The translations under genes and the position numbers were made by a program. This document shows positions 41,921 through 53,232 of a DNA stretch of 64,000 nucleotides, piece after piece. Numbering within the stretch: position 1 is the first letter of the stretch; every line of letters begins with the position of its first letter. The DNA comes from Cladocopium goreaui (taxonomy: Eukaryota > Sar > Dinophyceae > Suessiales > Symbiodiniaceae). The notes beneath the pieces are model-generated. The model was not told the DNA's origin. It ran no database searches and was given only the letters and a program-made list of their open reading frames with translations. The stretch lies in the NCBI GenBank assembly GCA_947184155.2, contig CAMXCT020001820.1:46001-110000 (forward strand). The letters are read 5' to 3'.

Positions 41921-43199
41921 CCAGCAGTTGTGGTGAGGTGACCACTGCAACCACTGCAACCACTCCAAAAAACACAACTCCAACCACGTTTCGGTCCATC
42001 AATGGGTTGGCCCTGCCATCCGTGAGTCACAACAACCAAACTCTCCTATAGTTTTCCTATTTTTGAAACTTCCGCCACCACCTTGTGCGGTACTACTGGT
42101 AATGAATAGCGACCGCCAGAAAAATAGAAGCTAGCAAATTCCAACTAGAATAGTGATATACTTTTCTATTTTTTTGGGGTGATATTTCTCCATACATAAT
42201 AGACATACGACTGATTTGCAGCACACTTTACCTGTACATAATTACAATTACACTTGATATAACTAGAATATCTCTATATATATATACATAAACTAATATG
42301 ACTACAACTGATACCCTGGGGTAAACTGACATGGATGTGGAAAACCCGTATGCTTTCCTTAGGAAAACCATCTACACATAGTGATTCGGGCTGCCCGGTG
42401 TCGGAGGGTTGAGCATTTCGTGATAGCCCGTCGAGGCCAGTTCATTGAATTTCCAGGGAAATGCCATGCCCACGGTGCTTGTATCTAAGATGTAGAGATA
42501 TGCCAAGGCATGAACCATCCTCGGGAAACGGGAAAACTGGGCCGCTTGGCTACCTGGAAATGCTGTGTTTTTTTTTGATTTACCATGGATTTTCTGATAT
42601 TTTTGTTCCATTTTATGGCAAACACATGTATTTTACCAGTAAAAAAAATAACCAGCAAGAATGGTTTATATATATATACATATTTATTAGATACAATCAT
42701 ATATATATATATAAATATGATGATATACAAGGGTAATGTTGGGAATATCATTTATCATTTGAATATTTATAATTATAATGATATATGTGCCAAACCTAGG
42801 ACTTTGGAAGAATGGAGGCATGATGGGTATATGCTGGGGATTAATTTGGATTTAAGGGGAATGCAATATCCAATACAGTGGATCGAATACTGCTTGGGTG
42901 GGAAGTCAATGGGGGTTTGGCACAAAAAAACGTATGTGATTGACCCAACTGGCAAGAAAAAACCGAGAGAAACATGAGTTCATCCCCCAAAAAATGCAGT
43001 TCATCCCCCCAAAAAATGTCCCATTCATTGGCCATGGAAAAATCTGCCAGTGACATGCCGTCTGCCATCGGTGGGATGGCACATGTTGAGGGATAGCTAG
43101 CCAGGCGATTGACCTCCGATCCGAGGTTTTCACCTCATTTTTGTGGGATATACCAACTTAAACTATGACCATATCCCGATTATTATAATAATTAGACCC

Positions 43200-43725
43200 T
43201 CAAAAATTGTCAACGAAGCAGGGCAAAAAAGCAAGACCTATGTGATTGTCATGGGCGGATGCGTGTCCAGCTATCCTCCATCTCATTCCTGATATTCCTT
43301 GCCCGAGACACGGATGGTTCCGATAGTGGTACAGCATTGACAGACCAGTGAGGTCAAAATTCATGAATTTCGTCTCAATGTATGTGACCTCCTGCGAAAT
43401 CGCACCAAGAAGTGGCGGAGTTTTTAGGGTGTGGACCCAGGTGGGAAACGGTTTCCACCTGAACCAAAACATCACCCATGAATCTAACCATCTAATGGTA
43501 TTGCATACGGTTACTACCCTCAAAAACATGATGAACCCGCGTGATTTTTTTGAGTGCATTATTCGAAGTTCAAACATGTTTAGCATGGATTCTGCCGCAA
43601 AACGCGCATTTCTGGAGGTAAATCTACCTGGAGGCATCCGTCAGGATTTATATCCTCTGGCAGTTTATAGCTATGGAACGTTAATTACAATCTTTGAGTT
43701 CGGTAAATCATGGAACAAACTATAG
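43200..43725. other. Overlapping long open frames on both strands
   Basis: The minus strand has a 145-codon frame ending AHDNHIGLAFLPCFVDNF. The plus strand has a 125-codon frame with NPRDFFECIIRSSNMF and LEVNLPGGIRQDL. A third, minus-strand frame near 43670 (DINPDGCLQVDLPPEM) directly follows a degraded family-1 acceptor (CTGCCAGAGGATA). Coding sequence is likely, but strand and frame cannot be fixed by eye. Confidence 0.45.
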
Positions 43726-43775
43726 GCCATGCTTTCCAAATCTCAAACTGTTTACCTTCTGACTAGTGGGTACCT
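43640..43775. mobile_element. Degraded introner family 1 copy
   Basis: TATCCTCTGGCAGTTTATAGC at the left and AAACTGTTTACCTTCTGA at the right preserve the family-1 order. On the minus strand GTAAAC and CTGCCAG| remain in place. Confidence 0.55.
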
Positions 43776-45284
43776 CAAAACACCATCGCAGTGTTCTAAC
43801 CCCTGTGTCATCCAACTAATCCAATCATACTGGTTGATAGGGATTCCCCTAATGGATGAATCCAACTAATCCAATGTATTGGGTATATCATAACCAATCA
43901 ACAGCATCAATGGCTCATCTGGTCCACCGATTCGACAAGGATTCCCCCGGCGAAGGTGTCAGGGGCGAGCCCCTCCTTTTCTTGATAGACCTTTTCCTTG
44001 GCACCAAGCCCAGCCCAGTGGTTTTCGGCTGAGATACCCAAGATATGTAAGGCAGCTGTGTATCACTGAATATAAGGTAAAAACCTACAGGAACCCATGG
44101 TTTTTACCACCCACATATGGGGGTTACTGATGGTTCGTGTGATTTTCCCCTCAAACCAATTCTGGGAGTGCAAGGCGTATGTAAGGGAATATCCCCTCAA
44201 CAAACATTGCCTCACTGTACATGTTTCTTCAGTATGTATATATTATATATATTATATAATACGAAGGCAACATCTGTTTCACTTGCTGTGTTGAAGCAGA
44301 CCCATCTGTGTCAGAGCAGCTCGAACAGCATTGGCCATGGACATGAATGGCATCAGTGATTTCATGCGACGGAACCCACGAGAAAATGGTGATCAAACCC
44401 TGGCGCCCTTCGGGCGAACATGAGAATAAGCTGGTAAATGGATGTTCAGTCCCCTTCAATTGTGGTAGAATCGTTTTTGATCCGTTGCCATATCGTAAAA
44501 CATGAAATACATTAAAATACTGTAACCTCCAGCAAACATATAGCTGGCTCAAACAAATCCCATCCCTAACTGCGAGAATCATCTCAAACATCATGGGGAT
44601 TTTAACATCAACATCATGACATTTTAACATTTTTAACCTCAACATCATGACAGACCTCTGAAAATCGATCGGCAAAACAGGCGAGGCGCTCGATCGGAAC
44701 CGCCGATGATCACCAGAACCTCCGTCCAATTTCTGAACTGCGCCGCTGTCATGGAGCGAAAGAGCATCTCCAATGGCTTCCTGATGCCATAGAAAGTCGG
44801 CACAAATTCAAAAAGGGAGCTTGTTGTAAAACGTCACTGAAAAAACACTAGACATTTCAAGCAGAAATTGTTTCGGACGTTTTATTTTGAATTGATGAAT
44901 TGTTCTTGGAACAAACACAGCAAAATCTCCATCCAGGAATCCATTCCAAGACAATCCAATCCATCCATGAAAAATCTATCGATCTAGACAAGAACACCTA
45001 TTTACACTCATTTGAGCAGTGTTCAAAATCCCTCTATCATTCCATTATACTGCTTGGTTTATAGGGATTCCCCCTTCTCGGATATGATAATCCCCAGTAT
45101 ATTGGGTAGTATAATCCCCGAAGTAATCATCAACCCTGCCAGGGGTTTAGCAGCCACTGCTCATTTGACATACACATATCATTGACCTTAATTTCCAGTC
45201 AAAGGTTGCTGTGAAAATGGTGGGTTCCCCGGTTCCCCGGTTCAAAACATGTCCATCCAGCATTTTCAGGTGGGTGCTGGAAGG

Positions 45285-45330
45285 TCAATTCGTCCCTGGA
45301 TTTGGAGGCCAAGAAGCAGGTTTAGCCACG
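45285..45330 (-). CDS. Gene D last exon, 14 codons and stop
   Basis: After the family-2 acceptor CAACCAG the minus strand reads VAKPASWPPNPGTN and TGA, entering with one base. The preceding exon ends with TG, giving TGC across the junction. Confidence 0.6.
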
Positions 45331-45434
45331 CTGGTTGGTGGTTGACCTACCCCTCTGAAAAATATGAGTTCGTCAATGGGAAGGATGACATCCCATATAT
45401 GAAATGGAAAAAAATGTTTGAAACCACCAACCAG
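45331..45434. mobile_element. Introner family 2 copy forming the gene D intron
   Basis: CTGGTTGGTGGTTGACC and AAACCACCAACCAG ends are intact. The minus-strand intron of about 101 nt starts GTTGGT and ends CCAG, and joins the two exons in frame. Confidence 0.85.
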
Positions 45435-45587
45435 TTAGAGAAAACACCCCTTTCTGTGCAAAGCATCTGGTAGAGTTTGTTGGAATTGATGACCAGTTTC
45501 AGATCAGGCCACTGTTCCAACTCCTCCACTCGCACAGATGAAACGAGTACAGCAGATATGAATATGTAGCAAACGTAGCATCCCCAT
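45432..45587 (-). CDS. Gene D exon with hydrophobic segment
   Basis: A 156-nt exon follows CCCGCAG and ends at CTG|GTTGG. It encodes a hydrophobic stretch (CYVCYIFISAVLVSSV), possibly a membrane span, followed by RVEELEQWPDLKLVIN and NKLYQMLCTERG. Another minus frame is open over part of it. This frame is preferred because it joins exon 45285-45330 in phase. Confidence 0.6.
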
Positions 45588-46129
45588 CTGCGGGAAGTTC
45601 TCACCATTCCCCTCCGCTCGCCACTCCCAGTTCACCCAACGTTCGCTGGGAGGGTGCAGCACTGGACAGGCGCAGCGCGTGTTGCGCTGCTAAAAATGCA
45701 GACCTGGACTTAGAACAACTTGAGCCGCTGGCTGCGAAGAGCAGAATTTTGTCCAACAAAAACCCTCCAAGTAGGGCCGTGTGAAAAAACGGGTTGTTTT
45801 TCAGATGTTCACCTGTGAAAAAACATGTTGTGATCAGAACAATGTGTTCAGGGGAGATCTCCAACAGTTTCAGCAGGAAATCTCCAGTTCGAGATCCTGA
45901 ATACTGCGGATGTCACTGTCACTGATGGCCGCGGCGTCAACCTAAACACGAGTGGAACAAGTTGTTTGGAACATCTAAATACTCATTGAAGCAATGTCAA
46001 AGGAATGTCTTCTAACAAAATGCCAGATACCAGTCTGGACACCCCACATACATGACATATATAATTAGCAACACAGACACCTGTATACATATACCTGGAG
46101 CTTCTTAATACTGGAATGTTTAACTCCAA

Positions 46130-46330
46130 ACTCAAAAAAGATCGATTTTGGGTGGTTAAAGTGGAAAAAAGAACACCAGAGTCGTTTTTGCCGTTCGGGA
46201 CACTTCCGACGTTCTGGAGTGGAAAAAAGCGTTCCAACAGCGTGAATAAAGCGTTCGGAACCGTTCTGAAATGAAAAAAACGTTCTTGAGTGGAAATAAC
46301 CGTTCAGGAGTTCTTTTTCTCTTGAATTTT
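46130..46330. repeat. Irregular GTGGAAA/GTTC repeat
   Basis: Words such as GTGGAAAAAAG, CGTTCC/CGTTCG and AAATGAAAAAAACGTTCTTGAG recur every 25-35 bases. The long minus frames here (FFHSRT repeats) follow the repeat and are not taken as genes. Confidence 0.5.
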
Positions 46331-46787
46331 GCAAAATTGATCGATATTGGCTGTGGTGTGGAAATTTCCACGTCACGATCAAGAGGATCCAGGTATATAT
46401 ATATATAATATGTAGATATGAATTATATACGTCTATGTATATGGCTTATGGCAGTTACATGTGTGTATATATATATAAACGATTGTATACACAGGTATGT
46501 ATAATCATATATAATAACGATGTAATAATGATAATAATGATGATAATACTGTATATGTAAAATGCTATATATATATGTATACCGTATACATACATAAATA
46601 TATATCCCTCACAACCACAAAGACTCCAGGTGAAGTAAGCTCCAGGCTTTCGTTTGCAGACTTCGCCATGGAGCAAACTCCGTCATCGCAGTAAACTGCC
46701 TGGCGAATTCCGACGGGTCCCAGACCTTCCCTGAAGCCATGAAGGATACCGTTCCCTGATGATAAATCAGGAGATATAGAGGTTTCC

Positions 46788-46880
46788 TAAGTCATAGGGG
46801 TACTCCCAAATCATCCATTTCTAGATGGGATTTTCCATTATACCCATCCAGCTATTGGGGTACTCCCATTTTCGGAAACC
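46788..46880. mobile_element. Family 5 inverted-repeat element
   Basis: TCATAGGGGTACTCCC...CAAATCATCCATTTCTAG...CATCCAGCTATTGGGGTACTCCC...GAAACCCCTAT forms inverted ends. Relatives lie near 17148, 30236, 33545 and 50478. Confidence 0.65.
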
Positions 46881-47949
46881 CCTATATAAAGGTAACCAAG
46901 TATGAGACATACCGGATAGGAAAGGCATCTCTCCACATGGTGGCTTTGAAAGCTCCAGAAGGTCAATAACAAACAATGGGGATGCAAGCCGCGCCCAAAG
47001 TTTCCTTGTCAATGTGAATGGAACCACGGGGCCATACGGACACCCAATCACCAACAAATACCACCGAATCTTGGTAGAACAAAGAACACCAGTGCTGAGT
47101 AGTAGACATGGCTGGTATTTCTGGATGTTCATTCTACCCAAATATAGTACAATACCAGGTTTTGACTCATCCCCTATGTGCCATGGTCAAAAGATGGTAT
47201 ACGGTATACGTTTTATGGTTATCCCATCATCATTAGAGATTCGTTAGTGGTTTTGTTTGAATCCCTATCAATGGATTGATTATTCCATCCCCCAATCTGG
47301 GTGAATCTAATCCAACTTTTGATTATAGTTTAGTTGGTTCTATATCCCGTGAAATATGTCCATCCCCAAAAAAACATACCTTTCATCTGGGTAAATTATA
47401 ATATTTCACTGACCTGAAATAAGGTCATTTGGGGATAGTCACCCCTACTAGCCATCATTCCCAGTGAGGTCGCAGTGAGGTCGTTATAATTTGCCCAGTT
47501 TCATGGAACATCAACTAACTTGAGCATAGCGCCAAAGTTCAGGCCTTGCATTGGGCATTTTGACTGCAACGATACTTGGCCTGGCAGCTGTTCAACGGCC
47601 CCCAAGTCAGATGGGAAGAATGTCAGCCCCGGATTAATAAACCATGCTTTATTAATTAGGGGGGTATTCCCCCAACAGTCATGATTTGATACTTTTTTTG
47701 GTAGCTTCCCAATTAAACGGCCGTAAACGGGGTTTATTAATCCAGGGTTGACATTATAAACCAACAAAGTGGGGGGCCTGTAGTTGGGCCTTTTTGGTTT
47801 GCAGGAATTCTCTCCATGGTTTGCTGGGAAAATCCCCGGTTCAATGATTCTTCCAGCAACCTGCATGGCCGGATTTCCCAGCCCGTGCCTGATGAACTGT
47901 CTGAATGGCGGGAATCATACTGTGTCCCTGATGGGGAAGCATAAGAAAG

Positions 47950-48145
47950 CGTGCAACATTCTAAATGTATCCATATGCAATCTGTCCATATGCAATCTGT
48001 ATGCATATGCATATGCACATTTGTATGCATGTATGCCTGTACGCATGTATGCATGTTCATGTGCTTGTACATATATGTATATATCTACACATCCGAATCA
48101 ATAACATATATATATACATATATATACATATGTATATATATATAA
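47950..48145. repeat. ATGCATATGCA/TATG microsatellite
   Basis: Runs of ATGCATATGC, TGTATGCATG and ATATATAC. Simple sequence only. Confidence 0.85.
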
Positions 48146-48482
48146 TATATGGCCATATATGTATTTGGATACGCGTAAATACACACACATAATCAACACA
48201 TATGATAATAGATCACATACTGTACGATATGCACGAGATGATCGCCCCATTGGAACCTCTGCAACTGAGCTCCACGAACATGTCCTGACGCGGCGCTTGT
48301 GGATTGGACAAAAAACCAACGCGGGAAACGATACGAAGAAATGGGGAATTTAGTATTGATGGATAATAATAATAATGGGACAATCATGGGATCTTAATTT
48401 GATACGAATAGAATAATATTGGAGACTATTATCATAGCAGCATGTTAATTGGATATGAATGGATTTAACCTCTTGTAATCAA

Positions 48483-48594
48483 ACATGGCTTGCTGGAAAA
48501 TCATCATTGATACTTGAGTTTCCCACTCAAATCATGTAACACATTCATTTATAGGGGATTTCAATTGCCATGTTTGATTACAGGAGGGTAACCA
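48483..48594. mobile_element. Dispersed element CATGGCTTGCTGG...TTTGATTACAGGAGGG
   Basis: Imperfect inverted ends TAATCAAACATGGC and GCCATGTTTGATTACAG flank CTTGAGTTTCCCACTCAAA. The TTGATTACAG end is a natural acceptor. Fragments are seen at 19367, 36772 and 57326. Confidence 0.7.
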
Positions 48595-48639
48595 TTATCT
48601 ATGAGACTTTTAAACATCCAACATAAGGGAATATCTTTT

Positions 48640-48747
48640 AACATGATGGTTGATGGATGGTTGCTATTGAAAATGGCCCATTTAGTTCGTTGATTTCCCT
48701 ATTAACAATGGTGATTTTCCATAGTTATGTTAGTTTACCAGAGGTTA
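48640..48747. mobile_element. Introner family 1 copy, left end lost
   Basis: The right end GTTAGTTTACCAGAGGTTA and the interior are recognisable. The left end is degraded to GATGGTTGCTATTG. It is followed by a run of CCATGAAATC repeats to 48870. Confidence 0.65.
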
Positions 48748-49119
48748 AACCTCCATGAATTACCATTAGATCCGGTTAAACCACCATGAAATCCCATTAA
48801 ATCACCATGAAATCACCATGAAATCCCATGAAATCCCATGAAATCACCATGAAATCACCATAAAATCAGAGGCTACTGGTAGCCATGGGTGAAACCCATT
48901 AAACCACCGTTAATCACCAGAGGATACTCTCCCGTGAAGCCGAGGATCGAGGTGCCAATCCACTCCGCGCAGTTGTCGAAGCCGGTGACTTCAGAGACTT
49001 TCAGCAGCATATTGGAGGTGAGGATCGTACGGTCCTGAAAAAACATCGTGAAAACCTATGGTTGATGGTCATATCTGGGGATATTTCACACACACACATA
49101 TATATAGAGATTATCTATA

Positions 49120-49880
49120 AATAAATATGTATGTATGTATGTATGTCTGTATGTATGTATGCATGTATGTATGCATGCATGCATGTATGTATGTGTGTAT
49201 GTATGTATGTATGCATGTATGCATGCATGGATGCATGCATGCATGCATGCATGTATTGTAATGTATGGTAATGTATGTATGTAATGTGTGTATGCAATGT
49301 ATGTATGTAATGTATGTGCGTATTATGTAATGTATGTATGTAATGTATGTATGTAATGTATGTATGTGTGTATGTAATGTATGTATGTAATGTATGTGTG
49401 TAATGTATGTATGTAATGTATGTAAGGATGTAACGTATGTAAGGATGTAACGTATGTAAGGAAGTAATGTATGTAAGGAAGTACTGTATGTAAGGAAGTA
49501 GTGTATGTAAGGAAGTAATTATGTAAGGAAGTAATGTATGTAAGGAAGTAATGTATGTAAGGAAGTACTGTATGTAACGAAGTAATGTATGTATGGAAGT
49601 AATGTATGTAAGGAAGTACTCTATGTATGGAAGTACTGTATGTATGGAAGTACTGTATGAATGGAAGTCATGTATGTATGTATGTATGAATGTATGTATG
49701 TATGTATGCATGCATGCATGTGTGTATGTATGTATGAAAGTATGTATGAGAGTATGTATGAAAGTATGCTTGAAAGTATGTATGTATGTATCTATCTATC
49801 CATCCATCTATGTATGTATCTATGTAGCTATGTATGCATGCATGCATGGATGGATTGATGTATGTATGTATGTGACATAT
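49120..49880. repeat. ATGT/GTAATGTATGTAAGGAA tetranucleotide-derived array
   Basis: A 760-base array of GTAT, GCAT and GTAATGTATGTAAGGAA units. A 16-17-base higher-order unit (GGAAGTAATGTATGTAA) is clear at 49440-49680. The 198-codon His/Ile/Thr minus frame is an artefact. Confidence 0.95.
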
Positions 49881-50820
49881 AAGATCTTGGGACAAATGTA
49901 TCATATGATCTCAGCTGATAGGCTGATAATCTACCGGTAATACATATATATATATATAGGGACATACAATGATATACATATATGTGGGAATATAAGATCT
50001 TGGACATCATATGCTGGCAAACTGGGGATAACACTTGGTAGATAACTTGGAATATTGGTGTACAACTTCGAACAAACAGCATATCTAGACATTGAAATCC
50101 GTCCTTTGCCGTTGAGTCAAGATCTTTTGTACTGATAATCAAAAATCTTAAAATAGATGCAGTCCAAATCATTTCCAAAAGGTGCATCACTTCCATATGG
50201 GGCTTCCTAATAGTAGGGGCCCAAAATCATCCAAGTCATGGACGACCATGCCTTAGTGTTACCTATGTGACGACTGGGGATCCCCCATAATGAAAGCTCC
50301 AAAAAAACTCTCGAATCACCCGACTGGTGAAGCGGCACTTCGGGAGGGGCCTCACATCCACTGCGCTGTTCAGCTGTTCATCAAGAAATGACGAGCGAAT
50401 GGTGCCGGAAAGTGAACAAATCTTGGTGTAAACCGGACACATTTTTAAGCGACTCATTGGTGAATTGAATCATTTAGGGAGGTTCCAAAAATATCGGTTT
50501 CCGACCTCCAAATCATCCATAGATGGATTTTCCACAAGCATCCAGCGTTTTTGGGGTACTCCGATTCCCAAAGCTTTTCCCATTTTTCTCCTGGCGGAGA
50601 AAATCAAATCTTCCACCAAATAGTTGTAACAAAAACAAAAAACTAAGGTGGCTGGATTACCCCAGCTATATATGTATAATATGATATAATATATTTACTA
50701 AATAATATTCAAATCTAATATATATATATATATACATATCTACACTGTTATAATAAATATGTATATAATGTGGTCAACCCAATAATAAGCCCGAATAAAC
50801 CATTCCCAAACTCACTGTTT

Positions 50821-51009
50821 TTATGGGTGGTTCATTTTTGGGTTTGCCAACGTTATATCTATAATTTTCCCACATATGTCAATATCCCAACCGGAACCAA
50901 ACCCGTCTATATACATTGCCACATCCCACATGCCAAGCGTCCACTGGATCATCAAAGGCACAGTATGCCTCGCATCGAGGTCTGCTTCCATGTCAACTGC
51001 TGATAGCCT
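50821..51009 (-). CDS. Gene E C-terminal exon, 62 residues
   Basis: A 189-nt exon starts directly at a family-1 acceptor (ATTACCAG|AGGCTA). It encodes RLSAVDMEADLDARHTV, PLMIQWTLGMWDVAMYI, DGFGSGWDIDICGKII and DITLANPKMNHP before TAA. It is phase 0 on entry and joins the short exon 51101-51133. The regular pattern of hydrophobic and acidic residues suggests a folded domain. No family is recognised. Confidence 0.65.
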   Translation of the reverse strand, partial: RLSAVDMEADLDARHTVPLMIQWTLGMWDVAMYIDGFGSGWDIDICGKIIDITLANPKMNHP

Positions 51010-51109
51010 CTGGTAATGACTAACATAGCTATGGAAAATCACCATTTTTAATGGGAAAATCCACTATAAATGGTCATTTTCAATAGCTATGTTAGTTTAC
51101 CAGAGGGTA
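51004..51109. mobile_element. Introner family 1 copy in gene E
   Basis: TAGCCTCTGGTAATGAC and TTAGTTTACCAGAGGGTA ends. The minus-strand intron runs from GTAAAC to CCAG. The junction reads TAC CCT CTG|AGG CTA, in frame. Confidence 0.85.
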
Positions 51110-51133
51110 AGTTGTCTTGTGCTTCAGGACGAG
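51101..51133 (-). CDS. Gene E short exon, 11 codons
   Basis: Between a strong acceptor (TTATTTTTTCAAG) and the family-1 donor the frame reads LVLKHKTTYPL. The last three codons are the introner footprint. The phase matches exon 50821-51009. The short length lowers confidence. Confidence 0.5.
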
Positions 51134-51390
51134 CTTGAAAAAATAACAATGACATTATCTCCAAGTTCTTCAGAGTGTACGTTTTCATTGACCCAAAAAT
51201 GCAGGTGACAAATTGGGAAGGGATGCGGCCTCATGAAACCCGATCAGATCAACAATGTCGTGCCAGCGCTATAAGTCTGTTTGTAATTCCATTGACTAGT
51301 TCGATATATACACCATAAGTCCGCTGAAATTCGAGGTATCACATGGTATCACCAACTTAGCTATCATAAATCAACTATAAATCCCCTTCT

Positions 51391-51482
51391 GGTTGGTGGT
51401 TTTAACCCCCTTGAAAAATATGAAAGTCAATGGGAAGGATGACATCCCATATATTATGGAAAAATGTTTGAAACCACCAACC
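51391..51482. mobile_element. Introner family 2 copy
   Basis: CTGGTTGGTGGTTTTAACC and GAAACCACCAACCAG ends with the family interior. Flanks are repeats (ACCACTATTAACC), so this copy is probably intronic or intergenic. Confidence 0.85.
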
Positions 51483-51554
51483 AGATTGGGTTTATTAATC
51501 ACTATCAACCACTATTAACCACTCTTAACCACTATCAACCACTATTAACCAGCA

Positions 51555-51688
51555 TTAAATCCCCAATTTTTGTGGGTCAAATTGACATTTTCCGATGCTT
51601 TTCGCTGAGGCTTGAACTGGGATCTCCAAGTTGAGCGTCACAGTGCTCTCACTGGCGATGGTGAAGAAGTGGGACGAAGCAATGGGTT
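51555..51688 (-). CDS. C-terminal exon, 43 residues
   Basis: After a GCCCATTTTCAG acceptor the minus strand reads PIASSHFFTIASESTV, TLNLEIPVQASAKSIG and KCQFDPQKLGI to TAA, entering with two bases. It is clearly coding in character. The upstream exon should end in phase 1; exon 51747-51824 does not obviously supply that, so an additional exon or a gene boundary may intervene. Confidence 0.6.
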
Positions 51689-51746
51689 CTGAAAATGGGC
51701 TATACCCTATTTATCCCTATTTAATGGTTAATTAATGGTTGTATGG

Positions 51747-51824
51747 TTATATGTAAAAATCCATGAAATCTCTAGAAATGGAGGTGATCATGGGAATTTC
51801 ATCTGCAAATGATGGATATACCCT
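51747..51824 (-). CDS. Gene F exon, 25 codons and a stop in frame
   Basis: The exon starts at the family-1 acceptor and reads RVYPSFADEIPMITSIS then RDFMDFYI before TAA. It joins exon 51916-52094 in phase 0. Either the TAA is the end of gene F or an unrecognised donor precedes it. Confidence 0.6.
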   Translation of the reverse strand, partial: RVYPSFADEIPMITSISRDFMDFYI

Positions 51825-51924
51825 CTGGTAATTTAACAGTTTGCTATTGAAAATGGCCATTGAATAGTTGATTTACCAACAACAGGTTGCTTTTCCATAG
51901 CAAACTGTAGTTTACCAGAGGGTA
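51819..51924. mobile_element. Introner family 1 copy in gene F
   Basis: Intact TACCCTCTGGTAATTT and AGTTTACCAGAGGGTA ends. The minus-strand intron 51825-51915 starts GTAAAC and ends CCAG, leaving TAC CCT CTG|AGG GTA in frame. Confidence 0.9.
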
Positions 51925-52094
51925 AATGGCAAATCTCAATGGGAAAGAGATGGAAAAAGGCTGATATACTAATGGATTTGGGGGTAGCCTATATTCACAG
52001 AAAATCTTAAATGGAGCACCAATGGATCCACAGTAAATTTCTCCGTACTTCAGTACTTCCTCAGTACCAAAACCATCCCAAAATGGGTCTATCA
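51916..52094 (-). CDS. Gene F exon, 59 codons
   Basis: A 179-nt exon follows CCAATCCAG and enters with two bases. It encodes IDPFWDGFGTEEVLKYG, EIYCGSIGAPFKIFCEY and RLPPNPLVYQPFSISF, ending YPL at the introner donor. It is strongly protein-like. A GAATATAG|GC inside the exon (near 51990) hints that a small intron could be present, but the frame is open without it. Confidence 0.65.
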
Positions 52095-52219
52095 CTGGAT
52101 TGGTTTAAGGGAAAATCTACAGGAAACCATGGTTTTTACCATCAAATATAGGGCTTTCCTGTAAATTTTCCCATCATCCAATTCTATGGGTCTAAATCAT
52201 GTATTTTTTCGTTTCGAGC

Positions 52220-52324
52220 CTATAGCTGAAATGAAACTTCGATTGAGCCACCAAAGAAATCGATGTGAACCATTGTGAATCTCCAAGTAGGCCAGCTACA
52301 TCCATGACTTTTTGAAGTACCCTC
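52220..52324 (-). CDS. Gene F exon, 35 codons
   Basis: The exon starts at a family-1 acceptor (AGG GTA CTT) and reads RVLQKVMDVAGLLGDS, QWFTSISLVAQSKFHF, SYR. Its donor is uncertain (a GC site near 52219 or further in). The phase with exon 52417-52494 is exact. The phase with exon 51916-52094 would require a GC donor a few bases earlier. Confidence 0.65.
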   Translation of the reverse strand, partial: EGTSKSHGCSWPTWRFTMVHIDFFGGSIEVSFQL

Positions 52325-52425
52325 TGGTAAACTAACATAACTATGGAAAATTACCATCTTTATATAATGGGTAAATCAACTATCAATGGCCATTTTCAAT
52401 AGCTATGTTAAATTACCAGAGGGTA
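52318..52425. mobile_element. Introner family 1 copy in gene F
   Basis: Intact TACCCTCTGGTAAACT and AAATTACCAGAGGGTA ends. The minus-strand intron 52325-52416 starts GTAATT and ends CCAG, and joins long open frames in phase 0. Confidence 0.9.
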
Positions 52426-52494
52426 ACAACTCTCAATTACGCGAGTTAGGGGATCAGTTGAAGCTTCACCAAGATTTTCATCCAATTTCGATTT
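52417..52494 (-). CDS. Gene F exon, 26 codons
   Basis: After ATCGTGGTAG the minus strand reads KSKLDENLGEASTDPL then TRVIESCYPL, ending at CTG|GTAATT. It starts in phase 0. Together with the next exon it gives an uninterrupted helical-looking sequence. Confidence 0.65.
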
Positions 52495-52551
52495 CTACCA
52501 CGATGATACCCATCATTCCCCGATGCCAACAGAATCCTACCATTTTTGTCA

Positions 52552-52691
52552 GGGGTGATAAGGGATCCATAGTCGGAGGTCCCCGAGTTTGATTGTGTCC
52601 ACATCGGTGGTGCCGAATTCGAAGTAACCCCAAACTTCCGCTGCTTTTCTCCCAACACAGCGACCATTCGGTTCATTTTGAGAACGTTCAC
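52552..52691 (-). CDS. Gene F candidate exon
   Basis: After GATCCATAG the minus strand reads ERSQNEPNGRCVGRKA, AEVWGYFEFGTTDVDT and IKLGDLRLW. A TGA follows five codons later, so a donor must lie before it. GTGGAC after the GAT codon would give the phase needed by exon 52417-52494 but is a weak site. Confidence 0.55.
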
Positions 52692-52699
52692 CTATGGAT

Positions 52700-53230
52700 C
52701 AAAACGTGGTCAATCTTTGGCAGTCCAGAATTTTTAAAATCATATTTTGCTGTTCATGGTTATTTTCCATTTGTATTTATAGCAACAAAAGCTGTAACAA
52801 GAGGATTAAACCACTATGTATATTCTAATCATATTCGCATTATATTCCCATTAAACCACTATGATACCAATTATTCCATATTATTCCATTATTACGGGGA
52901 ATATACCCATATGGCATTATTTATTATTATATTCGGGGAATATTCCACTATATTAAAATTATATATGGGGGAATAATATGGGTATATTTTCCAATATATC
53001 ATAACCACAGTGGATTATCATTACGATTATGATACCCATTGGCATATGGATTAAACCACTATGGTAATGGTATTATTCCATATTTCAATATTGTTCTAGT
53101 GGTTTAATACCTAATATGGAATATAATATGATACCACTTAATATGGAACATTCTCCACTATGTTACCACTTAATATGATATTTCCTAATATGAAGTTATT
53201 ATTCCCCCATATGCCAATATCCTAACCCAT
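52700..53230. other. AT-rich stretch of TATTCCA/ACCACTATG words, no gene seen
   Basis: TTAAACCACTATG, TATTATTCCATA and ATATGGAATAT words recur in both orientations, giving many possible foldbacks. No coding frame stands out. Confidence 0.5.
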
Positions 53231-53232
53231 AC

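Noticed and set aside
49115-49711. 198-codon minus-strand His/Tyr/Ile/Thr frame
   Set aside because: Produced by the ATGT/GTAATGTATG array; the opposite strand is open too.
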